The position numbers and the translations under genes are program-made. The notes under the pieces were generated by a model. It worked only from the letters and a program-made list of their open reading frames with translations. It was not told the origin of the DNA and did not search any database. From Noviherbaspirillum massiliense JC206 (lineage in GTDB: Bacteria; Pseudomonadota; Gammaproteobacteria; Burkholderiales; Burkholderiaceae_D), in NCBI RefSeq assembly GCF_000312045.1, contig NZ_HE978634.1:2869875-2933874 (forward strand): a DNA stretch of 64,000 bases. The letters run 5' to 3'. Shown here piece after piece: positions 9,304 to 19,368 of the stretch (position 1 is its first letter; the number at the start of each line of letters is the position of its first letter).

Positions 9304-10248
9304 TTACTGCCGTGCCGCCTTTTCGAGCGCGTCAATAAACTTGGCCGCGACATCAAAGCCGGTTTGCTGCTTGATTTCCTGGAAACAGGTAGGACTCGTG
9401 ACATTGATTTCAGTCAGGCAATCCCCGATCACATCCAATCCTACCAGCAACAAACCGCGCTGGGAAAGTATGGGGCCGAGCGTTTCGCCGATTTCCCTGT
9501 CCCGCGCGGAGATCGGCTGCGCCACGCCGCGTCCGCCGACCGCCAGGTTGCCGCGCACTTCATTGCCCTGCGGGATGCGCGCCAGGCAGAACGGTACGAC
9601 CTCGCCATCGATCAGCAGAACGCGCTTGTCGCCCGCGCTGATTTCAGGAATGAAGCGCTGTGCCATGATGGTACGGGTGCCATTGGCGGTCAGGGTCTCG
9701 ATGATGGAACCGAGGTTCAGGCCGTCTTCCTTCACCCGGAAAATCCCGGCGCCGCCCATGCCGTCCAGCGGTTTCAGGATGACGTCGCGGTGCTGCTGAT
9801 GGAAGGCGCGCAGCCGGGCCGCATCGCTGGCAATCAGCGTCGGCGCAGTGAACTGGGAAAACTGCGCGATCGCCGCCTTTTCATTGTGGGTACGAATCGC
9901 TTCCGGCTTGTTAAATATGCGCGCCCCTTGTCGTTCCGCCATTTCCAGCAGGTAGGTGGCGTAGATGTATTCCATGTCGAAGGGCGGATCCTTGCGCACC
10001 ATGACGGCATCGAATTCCGACAGGTGCATCCGTGCCGGCGGATCGGCGCGGTACCAGTCCTTCGCATCGCCGGTCAGGGTGATCCGGGCGACATGGGCGA
10101 CGACGTTATCGACCTCGAACGCCATGTCCTTCTGTTCGAAGGCATAGATCGCGTGGCCGCGCCCTGCGGCTTCGGCCATCATGGCGTAAGTCGTGTCCTT
10201 GTAAATCTTGAAGCTGTCCAGCGGATCGGCGAGGAAGGCGAATTTCAT
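9304..10248 (-). CDS. gshB: Glutathione synthetase
   Basis: Joins gamma-glutamylcysteine and glycine with ATP. The 314-residue ATP-grasp protein begins MKFAFLADPLDSFKIYKDTT and shows AVMVRKDPPFDMEYIYATYLL in two parts, the ATP-loop region KPLDGMGGAGIFRV and the metal-site segment FLVNVTSPT-like INVTSPTCFQEI. The open frame continues to 10410 inside gshA, but the ATG at 10248 has AGG ahead and matches the family N-terminus. It lies 10 bp downstream of gshA, so the two are an operon. Confidence 0.97.
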   Translation of the reverse strand: MKFAFLADPLDSFKIYKDTTYAMMAEAAGRGHAIYAFEQKDMAFEVDNVVAHVARITLTGDAKDWYRADPPARMHLSEFDAVMVRKDPPFDMEYIYATYLLEMAERQGARIFNKPEAIRTHNEKAAIAQFSQFTAPTLIASDAARLRAFHQQHRDVILKPLDGMGGAGIFRVKEDGLNLGSIIETLTANGTRTIMAQRFIPEISAGDKRVLLIDGEVVPFCLARIPQGNEVRGNLAVGGRGVAQPISARDREIGETLGPILSQRGLLLVGLDVIGDCLTEINVTSPTCFQEIKQQTGFDVAAKFIDALEKAARQ

Positions 10249-10258
10249 GCTGGACCTG

Positions 10259-11557
10259 TCAATAGATTTCCGGATTGGGATCGGTCTTTTCCAGCTCGAG
10301 CGAAGCCGCCAGAAGCGCCAGGCGCGCCACCACGCCATACATGTAGAAGCGGTTCGGCGCGGCAGTGCCGGGTTTGGCCTGCGGGTCGGGCAAGGCATGC
10401 TGCTGCGCAAACGCCAGCGGCACGAAATGCGCGCCCGGCGAGTTCAGGTTCTCGTCGACGCCGCGCTCCGCATGCACCCGGTAGAAGCCGCCCACCACAT
10501 AGCGGTCGATCATGTACACCACCGGCTCGGCCACCGCATCGTTGATGCGCTCGTAGGTATGCACGCCTTCCTGGATGATCACGTCGCTGACTTCCAGGCC
10601 TTCCTTGACCACCGCCATCTTGTTGCGCTGCTTGCGGTTGAGGTCCTTCACCTCGCTCGCATCGCGCACCGTCATGATGCCCATGCCATAAGTGCCGGCA
10701 TCGGCCTTCACGATCACGAAAGGCGTTTCCTTGATGCCGTATTCCCGGTACTTCTTGCGAATCTTGGCCAGCACGGCATCGACTGCGCTCGCCAGACAAT
10801 CTTCGCCGGTGCGCTCATGGAAATTGATCTCGCCGCACTTGGCGAAGTACGGATTCAGCATCCACTGATCGACGTCGATCAGCTTTGCAAATTTCTTGAT
10901 CACTTCATCATAGGCTGCGAAGTGATTGGTCTTGCGCCGCACCGTCCAGCCGGCATGCAGCGGCGGCAGCAGATTCTGTTCATGCAGATTCTCGAGGATG
11001 GGCGGAATGCCGGACGACAGGTCGTTGTTCAGCAGGATCGTGCATGGATCGAAGTTCTTCAAGCCGAGCCGGCGGCCGTTCGATGAGCGTTCCAGGGGCT
11101 CCAGCAGGATGGTTGTTCCATCCGGCAATTCGACCGGCGTCGGCTCCTTCACTTCTTCCGAAAGCGAGCCCAGCCGCACGTTCAAGCCGGTCTGGCGGAA
11201 GATCTGCGTCAGGCGCGCAACGTTTTGCAGATAGAAAGTGTTGCGGGTATGGCGCTCCGGGATCAGCAGCAGGTTTCTGGCGTCAGGACAGTATTTTTCG
11301 ATGGCTGCCATCGCCGCCTGAACTGCCAGCGGCAGCATTTCGGGCGACAGGTTGTTGAAACCGCCAGGGAACAGGTTGGTATCGACCGGCGCCAGCTTGA
11401 AGCCGGCATTGCGCAAGTCCACCGAACAATAGAATGGCGGAGTGTGCTCCTGCCATTCCAGGCGAAACCAGCGCTCGATCGCGGGCGTCGCATCCAGGAT
11501 TTTCTTTTCAAGGTCGAGCAGGGGGCCATTCAAGGCCGTGACAAGGTGCGGCACCAT
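10259..11557 (-). CDS. gshA: Glutamate-cysteine ligase (proteobacterial 'ferrooxidans' type)
   Basis: Makes gamma-glutamylcysteine, the rate-limiting step of glutathione synthesis. The 432-residue protein belongs to the GshA family found in Acidithiobacillus and betaproteobacteria, not to the E. coli GshA fold family. Recognisable parts are MVPHLVTALNGPLLDLEKKI, AIERWFRLEWQEHTPPFYCS and VIVKADAGTYGMGIMTV. A GTG at 11569 is in frame, but the ATG at 11557 has GAAGG six bases ahead and matches the family start. Followed directly by gshB. Confidence 0.93.
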   Translation of the reverse strand: MVPHLVTALNGPLLDLEKKILDATPAIERWFRLEWQEHTPPFYCSVDLRNAGFKLAPVDTNLFPGGFNNLSPEMLPLAVQAAMAAIEKYCPDARNLLLIPERHTRNTFYLQNVARLTQIFRQTGLNVRLGSLSEEVKEPTPVELPDGTTILLEPLERSSNGRRLGLKNFDPCTILLNNDLSSGIPPILENLHEQNLLPPLHAGWTVRRKTNHFAAYDEVIKKFAKLIDVDQWMLNPYFAKCGEINFHERTGEDCLASAVDAVLAKIRKKYREYGIKETPFVIVKADAGTYGMGIMTVRDASEVKDLNRKQRNKMAVVKEGLEVSDVIIQEGVHTYERINDAVAEPVVYMIDRYVVGGFYRVHAERGVDENLNSPGAHFVPLAFAQQHALPDPQAKPGTAAPNRFYMYGVVARLALLAASLELEKTDPNPEIY

Positions 11558-11759
11558 ATGAACCTTCACATCTAATCAATTAAGCAAGGGCGGCTGACGC
11601 TGATTCTAACGGGAATCCCCGATTTGCGCCGGGCATGGCGAGCGAATCGGATGCGCCGGCAACCTCTCATGATTGGCGGAATGCAAACGCATGCAGCCAT
11701 GAAACGATTGCTTCAAGCGCAGCAGATGGGGGCGGATCGGGGATTTTTAAAGGCAGAAA

Positions 11760-11788
11760 AGAAAAGGCGCTTCCAATCGGAAGCGCCC
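11760..11788 (-). terminator. Intrinsic terminator of the glnK-amtB operon
   Basis: On the minus strand a perfect 9-bp stem GGCGCTTCC-GATT-GGAAGCGCC is followed by TTTTCTTTTC, about 35 bp after the amtB stop codon. Confidence 0.9.
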
Positions 11789-11821
11789 TGGCAAAGCCGG
11801 CGCGGTGAAGCGCCCGGATGC

Positions 11822-13354
11822 TTACAAATGGTAGGCGGATTCGCCATGGCTGGTGACGTCCAGCCCCTCGCGCTCCTGTTCTTCCGGCACGCGCAATCCG
11901 AGGATCAGGTCGACCACCTTGTAGGCCACGAAAGCCACCACACCGGACCAGACGATGGTGGTCAGCACGCCCTGCAACTGGATCCATACCTGGCCGGCGA
12001 TGGAGTAGTCGGGAGAGACCTTGTTGGCCACATAGTCGTAGATGCCGGAGCCACCCAGGGAGGGAGCCGCGAACACGCCAGTCAGCAATGCACCCAGGAT
12101 GCCGCCCACGCCGTGCACGCCGAACACGTCGAGCGAGTCGTCGGCGCCGAGCAGGCGCTTCAAGCCATTCACGCCCCACAGGCAGATGAGGCCGGCCAGC
12201 AGGCCGATGGCGAGCGCCCCCATGGGGCCGACGAAGCCGGCGGCAGGCGTGATCGCAACCAGTCCGGCAACGGCGCCGGAAGCTGCGCCCAGCATCGAAG
12301 GCTTGCCCTTGCCCATCCACTCGCCGAACGACCAGGACAGGGTGGCAGTGGCAGTCGCCAGCAGCGTGTTGACGAAGGCGAGCGCGGCGGTGCCGCCGGC
12401 TTCCAGTGCGGAACCCGCATTGAAGCCGAACCAGCCCACCCACAGCAGCGATGCGCCGACCATGGTCAGGGTCAGGGAATGCGGCGCCATCGACTCGCGG
12501 CCATAACCGATACGCTTGCCGATCACATAGGCGCCCACAAGGCCCGCCACTGCAGCATTGATATGGACGACGGTGCCGCCGGCGAAATCAAGCGCGCCTT
12601 TCTGGAACAACCAGCCGGCAGCCGCAGTTGCCTTTTCGGCCGCAGCCGCGTCGGTGAAGGCGTCAGGACCGGGCCAGAACCAGACCATGTGCGCGATCGG
12701 CAGGTAGCCAAAGGTGAACCACAGGGCAATGAACAGCAGCACGGCCGAAAACTTGATGCGCTCTGCGAAGGCGCCGACGATCAGGCCGCAGGTGATGGCG
12801 GCGAACGTCGCCTGGAAGGCTACGAACACATATTCCGGAATCACCACGCCCTTGCTGAAGGTCGCGCCGGTGGAGTCGGGCGTGATCCCTTTCAGGAACA
12901 GCCGGTCGAACGAGCCGATGAAGCTGCCGCCCTCGGTAAAGGCCAGCGAGTATCCGTATATGCACCACAGCACCACGATCAGCGAGAAGATCATGAAGAC
13001 CTGCATCAGCATCGAGAGCATATTCTTCGAACGCACCAGGCCGCCATAGAACAGCGCGAGGCCGGGAATCGTCATCAGGATCACGAGCACTGTTGCCACC
13101 ATCATCCAGGCGGTATCGCCCTTGTTGGGCACCGGTGCCGCGGCCGCAGGAGCAGGTTCGGAAGCGGTGGCGGCTGGTGCCGGCGCTGCTACCGAAGCAG
13201 TCGCTGCCGGCGCAGCAGGCGAGGACGCCGTGTCGGCGGCAACGGCTGTCGCGGCCGGAGCAGATGCAGTATCAGCAGCAAGAACGGGGTGCGCGAAACC
13301 CAGCGTAAACAGCAAGGTGCCGGTGGCAACGATGCTGGCAAAAAGTTTTTTCAT
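11822..13354 (-). CDS. amtB: Ammonium transporter AmtB
   Basis: A 510-residue Amt/MEP/Rh channel. Residues 1-26 are a signal peptide, 27-90 are an Ala/Pro/Thr-rich linker that enlarges the protein, and about eleven membrane helices follow. Family features include DTAWMMVATVLVILMTIPGL, FYGGLVRSKN, a DFAGGTVVHINAAVAGLVGA segment with the pore-region His, and DVFGVHGVGGILGALLTG. It forms an inner-membrane trimer regulated by GlnK, which is encoded 11 bp upstream. A good GAGGAG site precedes the chosen ATG. Confidence 0.97.
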   Translation of the reverse strand: MKKLFASIVATGTLLFTLGFAHPVLAADTASAPAATAVAADTASSPAAPAATASVAAPAPAATASEPAPAAAAPVPNKGDTAWMMVATVLVILMTIPGLALFYGGLVRSKNMLSMLMQVFMIFSLIVVLWCIYGYSLAFTEGGSFIGSFDRLFLKGITPDSTGATFSKGVVIPEYVFVAFQATFAAITCGLIVGAFAERIKFSAVLLFIALWFTFGYLPIAHMVWFWPGPDAFTDAAAAEKATAAAGWLFQKGALDFAGGTVVHINAAVAGLVGAYVIGKRIGYGRESMAPHSLTLTMVGASLLWVGWFGFNAGSALEAGGTAALAFVNTLLATATATLSWSFGEWMGKGKPSMLGAASGAVAGLVAITPAAGFVGPMGALAIGLLAGLICLWGVNGLKRLLGADDSLDVFGVHGVGGILGALLTGVFAAPSLGGSGIYDYVANKVSPDYSIAGQVWIQLQGVLTTIVWSGVVAFVAYKVVDLILGLRVPEEQEREGLDVTSHGESAYHL

Positions 13355-13365
13355 TTCATTTCTCC

Positions 13366-14480
<1,115 letters not shown>

Positions 14481-14508
14481 GGCGGTTCCCTGTGGTGGTT
14501 GTTAGAAT

Positions 14509-14532
14509 AAAAAAGCATTCGGTTGCTTTTTT
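14509..14532 (-). other. A/T-rich hairpin at the start of the porin-glnK-amtB leader
   Basis: AAAAAAGCA and TGCTTTTTT form a stem with a small loop just ahead of the porin gene. It falls close to the transcription start expected from the sigma-54 site. It could be a weak terminator or an mRNA-end hairpin. Confidence 0.45.
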
Positions 14533-14542
14533 CCAACTACTT

Positions 14543-14558
14543 AGCAGGACTTATGCCA
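14543..14558 (-). promoter_or_regulatory. Sigma-54 (-24/-12) promoter of the porin-glnK-amtB operon
   Basis: The minus strand reads TGGCATAAGTCCTGCT. The GG and GC dinucleotides have the required 10-bp gap (consensus TGGCAC-N5-TTGC). GGTGC/GCACC half-sites that could bind NtrC lie upstream around 14610-14660 (GTGCAC, GCGCACC, CCGCACC on the plus strand). Nitrogen control of this operon type is established in Herbaspirillum. Confidence 0.75.
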
Positions 14559-14716
14559 TGCCTTGCATGCATGAATAGCGGGGATTTTGCGATTAAACTT
14601 GGCATCAATCCGGTGCACTCCCCTAAGTTGCGCACCACACTTTCAACCCCGCACCATAATGAAGCGCCGATGCGATGAATCGCACCATCGCGGAGCCAGT
14701 TATCTTGAGGAACATC

Positions 14717-14962
14717 ATGGACAGAACCAACTTTTTTAACGATCTGCAAGCCAAGATCAATCAGGCTCTGGAAAACTCGCCTGCCAAGGACATCGAGAAA
14801 AACGTCAAGGCCATGCTGAACCAGGGCTTCTCCAAGCTGGACCTGGTCACGCGCGAGGAATTCGACGTGCAGATGCAGGTGCTGGCGAAGACCCGTGCCC
14901 GGCTGGAGATGCTGGAACAGCGGGTGGCGGAACTCGAAGCGCAGCTGAAGACCAGGCAATGA
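14717..14962 (+). CDS. ubiK: UbiK-family ubiquinone biosynthesis accessory factor (BMFP/YqiC)
   Basis: An 81-residue protein with a conserved N-terminal amphipathic part (FFNDLQAKINQALENSPAKD, and DIEKNVKAMLNQGFSKLDLV) and a C-terminal coiled coil (ARLEMLEQRVAELEAQLK). The family (formerly BMFP/YqiC) helps the aerobic Ubi complex bind lipids. The start at 14717 has GAGGAAC six bases upstream; the frame is open earlier but without a site. The stop codon overlaps the start of comM (ATGA). Confidence 0.9.
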   Translation: MDRTNFFNDLQAKINQALENSPAKDIEKNVKAMLNQGFSKLDLVTREEFDVQMQVLAKTRARLEMLEQRVAELEAQLKTRQ

Positions 14963-16482
14963 GCCTGGCGGTCCTGAAAAGCCGGGCGCTGGAAGGCACG
15001 CATGCGCCGGAAGTCACGGTCGAGGTGCACCTGGCCAATGGCCTGCCTTCCTTCACCATCGTCGGCTTGCCCGAGACCGAGGTCAAGGAATCCAAGGACC
15101 GCGTGCGAGCCGCATTGCAGAATGCGCGCTTCGAATTCCCGGCACGCCGCATTACCGTCAACCTAGCGCCTGCCGATCTGCCGAAGGAATCCGGACGTTT
15201 CGACCTGCCGATTGCACTCGGCATCCTGGCGGCTTCCGGCCAGATACCGGCGGATGACTTCGACCGCTACGAGTTCGCGGGCGAGCTGTCGCTGTCGGGC
15301 GAACTGCGTCCGATCCGCGGCGCGCTGGCGATGACCTATGCGATGCACCGCGCCGCCGACGCTTCCGGTCGCCAGCGTGCATTCATCCTGCCGCGCGCGA
15401 ATGCCGACGAAGCTGCGCTGGTGAAGGATGCCGCCATCTTCCCCGCCGATTCGCTGCTGCAGGTCTGCGCGCATTTCGCAGCGACCGACAACGATGCGAA
15501 ACTGAACCGGCACCGCCCGTCCGCTGATGTAGTGCGGCCGCAGTATCCGGATTTTGCCGAAGTCAAAGGCCAGGCCCAGGCCAAGCGAGCGCTCGAAGTG
15601 GCGGCGGCTGGCGGCCATAGCCTCCTGATGGTCGGCCCGCCTGGCACCGGCAAGTCGATGCTGGCGGCGCGCTTCCCCGGCATCCTGCCGTCGATGACGG
15701 ATGAGGAAGCACTGGAATCGGCGGCCGTGCAATCGCTCACCAGCGGCTTTTCAATGACACGCTGGAAGACGCGGCCGTATCGTGCGCCCCACCATACCGC
15801 CTCCGGCGTGGCACTGGTCGGCGGCGGCGGCACGCCTCGCCCCGGCGAGATCTCGCTCGCACATCGTGGCGTGCTGTTTCTCGATGAATTGCCGGAGTTC
15901 GACCGCAAGGTGCTGGAAGTCTTGCGCGAGCCGCTGGAGTCCGGGCAGATCACGATTTCGCGCGCAGCGCGGCAGGCGGATTTCCCGGCCCGCTTCCAGC
16001 TGATCGCCGCCATGAATCCCTGCCCCTGCGGTTATCTCGGCCACCATTCGAACAAATGCCGCTGCACGCCGGATGCGATCGCGCGCTATCAGGACAGGAT
16101 TTCGGGGCCGCTGCTCGACCGCATCGACATGCAGATCCAAGTCGGCGCGCTGCCGCATGAGGAATTACTGAAGCAGGCAGACGGCGAAGCGTCGCAATCG
16201 ATCGCACAGCGGGTCGAACGCGCGCACGAAAGACAGCGCGAACGCCAGGGCAAGGCCAATCATGCCCTGTCCCCGGCGGAGATCGATGACCACTGCAAGC
16301 CGGATGCCTCAGGCGAGCAATTGCTGCGCACCGCGATGACCAGGCTGAACTGGTCGGCGCGCGCCTACCACCGCGTGCTGAAGGTGGCGCGCACCATTGC
16401 CGATCTCGCCGCCGCGCCAGGCGTCGGCCAGGCGCATGTAGCCGAAGCCATCCAGTACCGCCGGGCGCTGCGCGAACACTGA
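14959..16482 (+). CDS. comM: YifB/ComM family Mg-chelatase-like AAA+ ATPase
   Basis: A 507-residue protein. Residues 1-170 form the ChlI-like Lon-protease-fold domain (SLAVLKSRALEG, SFTIVGLPETEVKESKDRVR); the AAA+ domain has Walker A MVGPPGTGKSMLAARFPG and Walker B GVLFLDELPEFDRKVLEVLR; the Mg_chelatase C-terminal domain has SARAYHRVLKVARTIADLA. ComM is a hexameric helicase that promotes branch migration during natural transformation. With dprA further along this window it suggests at least part of the competence machinery. It is translationally coupled to ubiK upstream and to the DMT transporter downstream. Confidence 0.94.
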   Translation: MSLAVLKSRALEGTHAPEVTVEVHLANGLPSFTIVGLPETEVKESKDRVRAALQNARFEFPARRITVNLAPADLPKESGRFDLPIALGILAASGQIPADDFDRYEFAGELSLSGELRPIRGALAMTYAMHRAADASGRQRAFILPRANADEAALVKDAAIFPADSLLQVCAHFAATDNDAKLNRHRPSADVVRPQYPDFAEVKGQAQAKRALEVAAAGGHSLLMVGPPGTGKSMLAARFPGILPSMTDEEALESAAVQSLTSGFSMTRWKTRPYRAPHHTASGVALVGGGGTPRPGEISLAHRGVLFLDELPEFDRKVLEVLREPLESGQITISRAARQADFPARFQLIAAMNPCPCGYLGHHSNKCRCTPDAIARYQDRISGPLLDRIDMQIQVGALPHEELLKQADGEASQSIAQRVERAHERQRERQGKANHALSPAEIDDHCKPDASGEQLLRTAMTRLNWSARAYHRVLKVARTIADLAAAPGVGQAHVAEAIQYRRALREH

Positions 16483-17420
16483 TGCTGGTCGGTTTCCTGT
16501 GCGCCCTCGGCGCCGGCCTGCTCTGGGGGCTGGTCTTCGTGACGCCCCTGATCCTCGCAGAGTATCCGGGCCTGGTCTTGTCCTTCGGACGCTATGCGGG
16601 CTTCGGCCTGATTGCACTGGTTCCGGCCTACCTGGACCGGCGCCGGATCGCTACCCTTACCAAGGCAGACTGGATCGCCGCATTCAAGCTGTCGATGGTG
16701 GGCAATATCCTGTACTACGCCGCACTGGCCACCGCGATCCAGCTGGCCGATGCGCCCTTGCCGACCATGCTGATCGGCACCCTGCCTGTCGTGATTTCCT
16801 TTTGCTCCAACTGGGCGCCGGGCCATCCCTCGGAAGCGATCGCATGGAAACGGCTGCTGCCTTCGCTGCTCATCATTTTCATTGGGATCATGCTGGTCAA
16901 TGTCAGCGAGCTGGCGCATCTCGATGGTCGTCGCTCGCCGCGCGAATATGCCGCCGGGTGCGTGATTGCCCTGGGCGCAGTCGCTGCCTGGACCTGGTAT
17001 CCCATCATGAATGCGCGGCATTTGAAACAGCATCCGCACATCCGGTCCTCGACCTGGGCAACCGCGCAAGGCCTGACGACCTTGCCCCTGGCCTTGCTCG
17101 GATTCGTGGCATACGGACTCTATGTCCACCTGTCCGGGAGCGGCTATGCGTTTCCCCTCGGGCCAAGTCCAGGCTTGTTCATCGGGCTGATGCTGACGCT
17201 GGGCCTGTGCGCATCCTGGATGGGTACCCTGCTCTGGAATCAGGCAAGCCAGCGGCTACCGACTTCACTCGCCGGACAGCTGATCGTGTTCGAGACCCTG
17301 TCGGCCCTGTTGTATGCCTTTCTCTGGCGCGGCACCGTGCCGGCATTGCCGGTTCTGGCCGGCATCGTCCTGCTGTGCGCAGGCGTCATCCTGGGCGTCC
17401 GGATATTTCGCGCTGCGTAA
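16482..17420 (+). CDS. DMT-superfamily (EamA) transporter
   Basis: A 312-residue inner-membrane protein with about ten predicted helices arranged as two EamA repeats. The first is near GFLCALGAGLLWGLVFVTPL and the second near IALGAVAAWTWYPIMNARH. The start codon overlaps the comM stop codon (TGATG), so it is coupled to comM. The substrate is unknown; the superfamily includes exporters of amino acids and metabolites. Confidence 0.85.
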   Translation: MLVGFLCALGAGLLWGLVFVTPLILAEYPGLVLSFGRYAGFGLIALVPAYLDRRRIATLTKADWIAAFKLSMVGNILYYAALATAIQLADAPLPTMLIGTLPVVISFCSNWAPGHPSEAIAWKRLLPSLLIIFIGIMLVNVSELAHLDGRRSPREYAAGCVIALGAVAAWTWYPIMNARHLKQHPHIRSSTWATAQGLTTLPLALLGFVAYGLYVHLSGSGYAFPLGPSPGLFIGLMLTLGLCASWMGTLLWNQASQRLPTSLAGQLIVFETLSALLYAFLWRGTVPALPVLAGIVLLCAGVILGVRIFRAA

Positions 17421-17461
17421 GCCGACAGACAGGTGCCGTCCGCCCTGTTACCATCCTGATC

Positions 17462-17995
17462 ATGCCAAAAGTATCTTTATCTGCAATCGCAGTACCCCTT
17501 TGCGCCGCACTCCTTCTGTGTGCCTGCAGCCCCAAGCTCGACTGGCGCGAAGTGCGCGGCACCAATGTTCCCTACACCGTCCTGCTGCCGGCCAAGCCCA
17601 CCTCGGCATCGCGCCCGGTCGAACTCGACGGCCTGCACATGACGCTGACAATGACGGCGGCGGAGGCCGAGGATGTCACCTACGCAGTGGGCTCCACGGA
17701 ATTGCCGGATGCCGCCGCGGCGCAGCGCGCGCTTGCTGCGATGAAATCTGCACTTGTGAAGAATGTCGGCGGCGCTGTCAGGAACGAAAGCACGACCGCC
17801 GTGCCTGGACTCATCACGACCGACATGGAAGCCGTAGGACGGCCAGGCTCGGCGCCGGAAAGCGAGACCAGGCTGATGTTTGCCCGCCTCGTTGCCAAGG
17901 ACAGGCGCGTCTACCAACTGGTCGCGGTCGGCAAGGAAAAGGCGGTCTCGCGCGAAGCGGTCGATACTTTTCTGTCCTCCTTTAAGCCGGGGTAA
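17462..17995 (+). CDS. Putative lipoprotein of unknown function
   Basis: A 177-residue protein with a lipoprotein signal: a hydrophobic core ending LLLCACSP, with Cys about residue 22 as the lipid-attachment site. The mature part is soluble and mixed alpha/beta (DWREVRGTNVPYTVLLPAKP; MTLTMTAAEAEDVTYAVGST) and ends VDTFLSSFKPG. I do not recognise a named domain. The start ATG at 17462 has no strong ribosome binding site. It lies 41 bp after the DMT transporter on the same strand. Confidence 0.78.
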   Translation: MPKVSLSAIAVPLCAALLLCACSPKLDWREVRGTNVPYTVLLPAKPTSASRPVELDGLHMTLTMTAAEAEDVTYAVGSTELPDAAAAQRALAAMKSALVKNVGGAVRNESTTAVPGLITTDMEAVGRPGSAPESETRLMFARLVAKDRRVYQLVAVGKEKAVSREAVDTFLSSFKPG

Positions 17996-18124
17996 GGCCG
18001 GCGGACACCATCGCGTGTCCGTGCAAGCCATTCCGCAGCCGGGACAAGAGCCGACGGGCGAGGGCGTATAAAATGAAAACATGAAATTCCGGCATTTCAT
18101 GCCCGCTTACCATTTGGAGGCTCC

Positions 18125-18472
18125 ATGTTAGTAAGGTTCAAGTCCAAGGCCGCCGCCGAAGTGATGATGTATGAAGAACATGCCAAGCGCATTCTTGACC
18201 TGCTGAACAAGGATGTGAAGATGGGCGTCATCACCGCTGCCGAAGCCCCGCATGCAATCGAAACGCTGGAACGGGAAATTGCCGAATGCAAACGGCATCC
18301 GGTGACGGATGAAGTCGAACAGGACGTCAAGGCGCACCACGGGGAAGACGGCGACGACAACGAGCATGAGCAGATTCAGTTCGTTTCCTTTGCTACCCGA
18401 GCCTATCCCTTGCTGGAAATGCTGCGTGCCGCAAAGAAAGGCGGCAATGACGTGACCTGGGGAGTATATTGA
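18125..18472 (+). CDS. DUF1840 family protein
   Basis: A 115-residue acidic soluble protein. The family signature is MLVRFKSKAAAEVMMYEEHA followed by RILDLLNKDVKMGVITAAEA. The C-terminal part (FATRAYPLLEMLRAAKKGG) also fits DUF1840, a family typical of Burkholderiales and of unknown function. GGAGG seven bases before the ATG confirms the start. The TGA stop overlaps the TTG start of the hydrolase gene. Confidence 0.9.
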   Translation: MLVRFKSKAAAEVMMYEEHAKRILDLLNKDVKMGVITAAEAPHAIETLEREIAECKRHPVTDEVEQDVKAHHGEDGDDNEHEQIQFVSFATRAYPLLEMLRAAKKGGNDVTWGVY

Positions 18473-19305
18473 ATGCGCCACGCGAGTCGCTGCTGGCCGG
18501 CAGCGACGACACGCCGCTGTTCGTGACGGATTGGCCGGCCGACGCCACCCATGCCTTTCGGGGCGGCATCCTGCTGATGCATGGACTGGGCGAGCATTGC
18601 GGGCGTTATGCCCATGTGGCGCGCTTCTTCCATGCCCGCGGCTGGTCGGTGCGCGCCTATGATCATCGCGGCCATGGTCGCTCCGGCGGCAAGCGCGGCG
18701 ATGCGCCGCATCAGGGTACGTTGCTGACCGATGCCAAGATCGTGCTCGATGAATTCGCCAGGCAATTGCCCACGCCACCGCTCCTGCTCGGGCACAGCAT
18801 GGGAGGCCTGTTCGCGGCGCGCTTTGCAACGGCACAGCTGTCGCCACTGCGTGGCTTGATCCTGTCCTCCCCGGCATTGGCCGTCCGGCTCTCCGGCGCG
18901 CAAAGAACGCTGCTCAAGCTGATGCTTGGCGTAGCGCCGGGCCTGCCTCTGCCCAACGGTTTGCAGGTGGACTACCTTTCCCATCGGCGGGATGTCATCA
19001 ATGCCTACCGAAATGATCCGCTAGTGCACGGCAAGATTTCGGCGCGTCTGCTCACCGCCATGCTGAATGCCATGGACTTTTCCCATACCCATGCATCCAG
19101 CCTGTCGGTGCCCACCCTGATGGTGGTGGCAGGGGATGACCATCTTGTCGACCCCCGCGGCAGCAGGGAATTCTTTGCGAAGCTCGTGCCGGGCATCGGC
19201 AGATTGCACTGGTACCAAGACTTCTATCATGAAGTATTCAATGAAGCCGAAGCAGCGCGGGTGTTTGCGGATGTCGGCAACTGGCTGGACGACTGCATAA
19301 AGTAG
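18469..19305 (+). CDS. Alpha/beta hydrolase, monoacylglycerol lipase-like
   Basis: A 278-residue hydrolase_4 family protein. Oxyanion region LLMHGLGEHCGRYAHVARF, nucleophile elbow LLGHSMGGLFAARF (Ser in GHSMGG), acid in VVAGDDHLVDP and the catalytic His in QDFYHEVFNE. Such enzymes cleave monoacylglycerols or lysophospholipids. The TTG start at 18469 overlaps the previous stop codon (TTGA) and has GGGGAG four bases ahead; no ATG exists near it, so the unusual start is preferred. Cotranscribed with the DUF1840 gene. Confidence 0.9.
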   Translation: MNAPRESLLAGSDDTPLFVTDWPADATHAFRGGILLMHGLGEHCGRYAHVARFFHARGWSVRAYDHRGHGRSGGKRGDAPHQGTLLTDAKIVLDEFARQLPTPPLLLGHSMGGLFAARFATAQLSPLRGLILSSPALAVRLSGAQRTLLKLMLGVAPGLPLPNGLQVDYLSHRRDVINAYRNDPLVHGKISARLLTAMLNAMDFSHTHASSLSVPTLMVVAGDDHLVDPRGSREFFAKLVPGIGRLHWYQDFYHEVFNEAEAARVFADVGNWLDDCIK

Positions 19306-19368
19306 GCTGCTGAAAATAGGCTGCCGAGACAGACGCTACAATCAGGTCTTTTTTCGAATCACCACCCC

